The translations under genes were made by a program, and so were the position numbers. The notes beneath the pieces are model-generated. The model saw only the letters and a program-made list of their open reading frames with translations, made no database searches and was not told the DNA's origin. Shown here one piece after another: positions 60,671-64,000 of a stretch of DNA of 64,000 nucleotides; positions within the stretch are counted from its first letter, which is position 1, and each line of letters starts with the position of its first letter. Source of the stretch: Gautieria morchelliformis (taxonomy: Eukaryota; Basidiomycota; Agaricomycetes; Gomphales; Gomphaceae); contig WHVA01000467.1 in assembly GCA_015179125.1 (NCBI GenBank), positions 1-64,000 on the forward strand. The letters run 5' to 3'.

Positions 60671-61640
60671 TGTCTCGATGGTCTAGCTCTGTTTTTTGCT
60701 CTTTATTCCGTACATGTTCGCTCCTACGGTTTGCTATGTGATCGCCTGCCATGTATTTACAACCTGAAATCAAGTTCATTTGTGGCTATATAGAAGTCCC
60801 AAAAGCACTTGGATACCGCGCAAAAACCGCTGCCGGCAAGCCACAAATTGCGCTAAAATGTTCATGATCACTACTGAATTTCAGGCCGTGCCGATCGGGG
60901 GAAAAAAACTTAAGGTAGCCGGTTCCAGGCTCCTTTTGAACTTCTTAGCAGTCCCTTATGGACTGATTCTCCAGGCGCCAATTGTACTGATTTTCAGGGG
61001 GCGCTCTTCCTGCAGTGGTAATTGGGTGGCCTTGTGATCGCGTGCGCTGCTGGGAAAACGTTTCTAGTCACCATCGAAATAGGTGGATTGTCCAGAACAG
61101 GCGTATTGATGCACTTGGAGGAGCGGGGAGCTAGGATGCATAATCCGAGGGAATGCTTGGTAGCACATTCACGTCATGTATTTTGATCGTAGTTCGTAGT
61201 ACACAAACGACTCGGAGCCCTTCTTGAAGCGGCTTTTCCCCGTCCCAATCCAACCACAGAATTCAAATACAACCCCCCCGCCTCAGAAGTTCACCGGTGC
61301 AGGAAGCGTCTGCGGCGTGTCCCTTTTCGCGTCCAAAATGAGGTGCGCGGCCTCAACAAACCAGTAGCTTCGCGAGGAACGCGAGCACAGATGTGTCCCT
61401 GTACACGCGGCGCCATTCTGGCCCTCGCGCCAATCGCGCCCTTCGCGACCCACGGCGAGATGAGCACCAGGACCGGTAGAGCGACGAGAACCGCAAGTGC
61501 ACGAAAAACCATGGCGACAGTTTCTTGACGGGGAAAGACATGCCCTGCGCGCACCTTATACGCCAGATACATGTGCGTGAAGAAGTCCCGTACCGCAGAA
61601 TGTGCTATTTGAAAATTTGGCCCTTCAAAATTTGGCCGGA
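60671..61640. other. Intergenic stretch
   Basis: One minus ORF (61291-61572; start probably 61509, MVFRALAVLVALPVLVLISP, then Arg-rich) could encode a small membrane or secreted protein, but support is weak. Nothing else seen. Confidence 0.25.
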
Positions 61641-61802
61641 CACCAAAAAAAATAGCTAAAAATATATAAAATGGCGGAATCGATAGCTTTCTTCAAGCTG
61701 AATCTGATTCTGAAGAAATAAAAAAAAATCCACGACGGATTCAGGCGAAATAATTATTTTAATATTACATAACATACTCACGTGATTTGGCCAGCTTGAC
61801 GC

Positions 61803-62500
61803 ATGCGAGGCAAGAAACAAAAGCGTAATATTGCTAAAAGCAATGGTGGCAAGCAACGGCATCAGAAGGATACAATTATTCCACACAACAATCCCACACC
61901 AGAACTCCGTGGCAAAGTACAGAGAATGACCACTGATGATAGCCAACAGAAGGGCCTGGAACAGACTCTTACAGAACGTGGGTTTAATATTAAAGGTCTC
62001 AAGGCAAAGTGTTCCCCTGTCTGTCCATTCGAGAGTCAACGGTGCTGCATGGCTCGACTGCTTAGCCAGCAAGATGACTTTGTAAACCAGGTGTCTATGC
62101 TTGAAACACTCATAAAAGAGGCTGGGCATGAATGCATATTCCTCCCAAAGTTCCACTGTGAACTCAATCCCATTGAAATGGTAATATTTACTTTTACTTC
62201 AATTGATAATTTGTCAACTTATTCACATTGTCTAAGTATTGGGGGTGGGTGAAGTACAGATATCGGCAAGTGCCCAAGAGAACCTTCGATGATGCCAAAA
62301 AAGCAGCATTTGCTGCTCTCAATGCTTGCCCGGTGGATGTCATCCGACGTTTTATCAACAGAGCCTGGCGGTTCATGAGTGCTTACAGGATTGGCCTGAC
62401 AGGGCAGGCAGCAGCATGGGCCGTTAGAAAACAAAAGGGCCATCGTACAGTCTCACGCAGTGCTATGATGCATCTTGATGCAATTGTCAGCCGCAACTGA
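61803..62500 (+). pseudogene. DDE transposase, N-terminally truncated
   Basis: The plus strand encodes ECIFLPKFHCELNPIEM, a 56-bp intron (62181-62236, GTAATA ... TCTAAG), then YWGWVKYRYRQV and a C-terminal RAWRFMSAYRIGL. The Glu of NPIEM and following YWGW are the end of the DDE core of a Tc1/mariner-related group common in Agaricomycetes. A cysteine-rich KAKCSPVCPFESQRCCMARLL precedes it. The segments with the two catalytic Asp residues and the DNA-binding domain are missing upstream. AAAATTTGGCC occurs on both sides (61615, 61632, 62567) as direct repeats, so no TIR is assigned. Confidence 0.75.
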
Positions 62501-62520
62501 CACGTACCTACTTTAGACAC

Positions 62521-63773
62521 CGAATAAATGACCCTTTATATGTTAAATTTTTGAAATTTTTGTCCAAAAATTTGGCCAGCCGAAATCCTCGTGGGAAAAA
62601 TTCCAAAGGAGTGTTTTTCGACGTATTTTGCATTCCTGAGTCCGAATCTGAAGTCAGATTACCCCCCAAATCTCTCAGTCACCGGCTACTAAGTTGGTGG
62701 ACTTTGGTTGTCCGCGACTGTAGGACAATCACCGCGTTTTAGGGGTTCGTAATCGTGGTGGGAATTCTCACGAGTAGGTGAGATCTAGCGGGGTTATAGT
62801 GGGTGCTCGGGCTGTGATCAGTCGGGGTACTCGGATCATGAATATGGGGTGCCTTGCGTTCAGTTTAGATACCTTTATAGATGTTAGTCCTCGTTCGTAG
62901 GTCCAAACAGTATAGGTATTCAGCATCATAACACATGGGCTCATCACAGCCTGACTGACGCTCCTCATCTGAGCACAAGTTTTTATTAACTTGTCAAATT
63001 GTGCCCGCGCATATCGTGTATTTGCGATGCTATTACCTACATCCATGTTTAAGCATCGCAAGTAGTCCTAATCTGCTTATACTTGAGCCCCTCGAAACCA
63101 GGCAGATCGGTGGAGATAAAAGTAGTTCCATTACTCTAATAGGTAGCACCTCAACGCATGCGTCATAGCTACATCGCGTCCACACCGCCCCATAGAAATT
63201 TCTTTTCTACCTTAAGAGCCGTTCCACGTCCCATCATGTCTGTAGAAATTTCGGTACGTCGTGAGATCCGGTGCATGGTGGTCAGTTACGGTGAAGATAG
63301 GGATCTCCGGTCCCGTACCCCTGCCATCCTAATATGAAGTAGTATACGCCCCGGTAATATGGCGTGAAAAACTCGTTGCATTCTGCATCAGATAGAGGTG
63401 GTAAGTGCTTAATTAATTTAGGCACTTCTGCAGGGAGCAACTGACAGAATCAATGATGCCCCGGTTGTTTTCTTAAACGCAAGAGGGCTAAGTAAGACCG
63501 ACTGAGAGTATATGGTATGCATCTGACCTCAACAAACGCAATAAATAAAATATTCGCAATCGACAGCATGAGAAGATAAACATAATATAGTATACCTGGC
63601 CACTGTCAGCTCCGTGAACGCTGGAGTAGAGGATATAGAGTACCATCCGCATACAGTGTCGAGACTAAACTTGACGGAGTATACCGATCTGAAACGTGGC
63701 TCAGGGTTCAATTGCTGGGAACCGCCATGAACTACCTACAATGTTGGACACCTTTAATAAGAGTGAGAACTAG
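62521..63773. other. Intergenic stretch
   Basis: The best ORF (62768-63061, minus, 97 codons) has no recognised domain. No RNA gene or repeat found. Confidence 0.3.
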
Positions 63774-64000
63774 GACAACTATAATGGAACCGGAAATTAT
63801 GATGTTAGCAAGCTGCAGCGCAAGCCAGGCTTATCGCTCACCGGTCTCGAACCCAAGTATGATAACATAATCCCACAAAATGGTGATATTGTCGTTCCTG
63901 GTAATAAAGCAGCTTTGGAGGTTCGGTATTGGGAGTGTCGTAACATCTGCGACTATGACACTATGAGCTGGGACACTTTGGGAGAAACAAACCAGCACAA
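63774..64000 (+). CDS. Partial CDS running off the right edge
   Basis: From a possible acceptor AACTAG (63768-63773) the plus frame is open for 75 codons to the window end (LTGLEPKYDNIIPQNGDI, KAALEVRYWECRNICDYDT). The composition is protein-like and there is no stop. No family recognised; upstream exons are not resolved. Confidence 0.4.

Noticed and set aside
61610..62580. AAAATTTGGCC repeats around the DDE transposase as terminal inverted repeats.
   Set aside because: They are in direct orientation (61615, 61632, 62567), not inverted, and no TA duplication could be paired with them.

Overview
The window looks like repeat-rich chromosomal DNA from a filamentous basidiomycete, most likely an Agaricomycete. 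The evidence is short phase-consistent introns (about 40-80 bp, GT...AG, CTRAY-like branch sites), chromodomain-bearing Ty3/gypsy and Ty1/copia elements, a fungal-type Helitron RepHel, a NACHT-WD40 gene and TPR remnants of the kind expanded in this class. No bacterial-style operons, tRNA or rRNA genes were seen.

Region 1 (1-18,973) is a pile of gypsy and copia elements. Gy1 copy 1 (431-7976, 5-bp target-site duplication GAGAC) sits inside an older gypsy-type LTR. To its right are a truncated copia (Co1, 8508-11637), a truncated copy of a second gypsy family (Gy2, 11638-13478) and Gy1 copy 2 (13479-18839). Gy1 copy 2 lost most of PR-RT-RNase H by a deletion between 10-bp repeats and has no target-site duplication. 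Both Gy1 copies carry, antisense to gag-pol, a spliced gene for a protein with Zn2Cys6-like cysteine spacing and a coiled coil.

Region 2 (19,528-31,713) is one old copia element (Co2, + strand) broken by five datable insertions: a solo copia LTR, a complete gypsy element (Gy3), a TA-flanked terminal-inverted-repeat element with a non-transposase ORF, a second solo copia-type LTR that itself contains a solo LTR, and an AT-rich MITE-like element. Each has its own target-site duplication, and the Co2 reading frame can be followed across most joints.

Region 3 (32,436-43,323) holds a Helitron RepHel gene on the minus strand (Rep HUH and two-Tyr motifs, PIF1-type helicase, three introns) and a young, nearly complete Gy2 element (TSD GAAGC) inserted just upstream of it. 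Gy2 carries an extra sense ORF downstream of pol.

Region 4 (43,324-64,000) is lower-copy DNA. It holds a divergent pair of small genes (44,150-45,437), a tandem GC-rich duplication, a TPR remnant, several unrecognised ORFs, a decayed GT71-type mannosyltransferase (49,400-50,085), a six-exon NACHT-WD40 NLR-like gene with 12 near-identical WD repeats (50,287-54,534), a probable decayed 7-TM membrane protein gene, a repeat-associated hypothetical gene, a truncated DDE transposase and a partial CDS at the right edge.

Most coding capacity is transposon-derived. The NACHT-WD40 gene is the best host-gene candidate, and its repeat pattern fits an allorecognition or innate-immunity role. All homology statements come from recognised motifs, not database searches.
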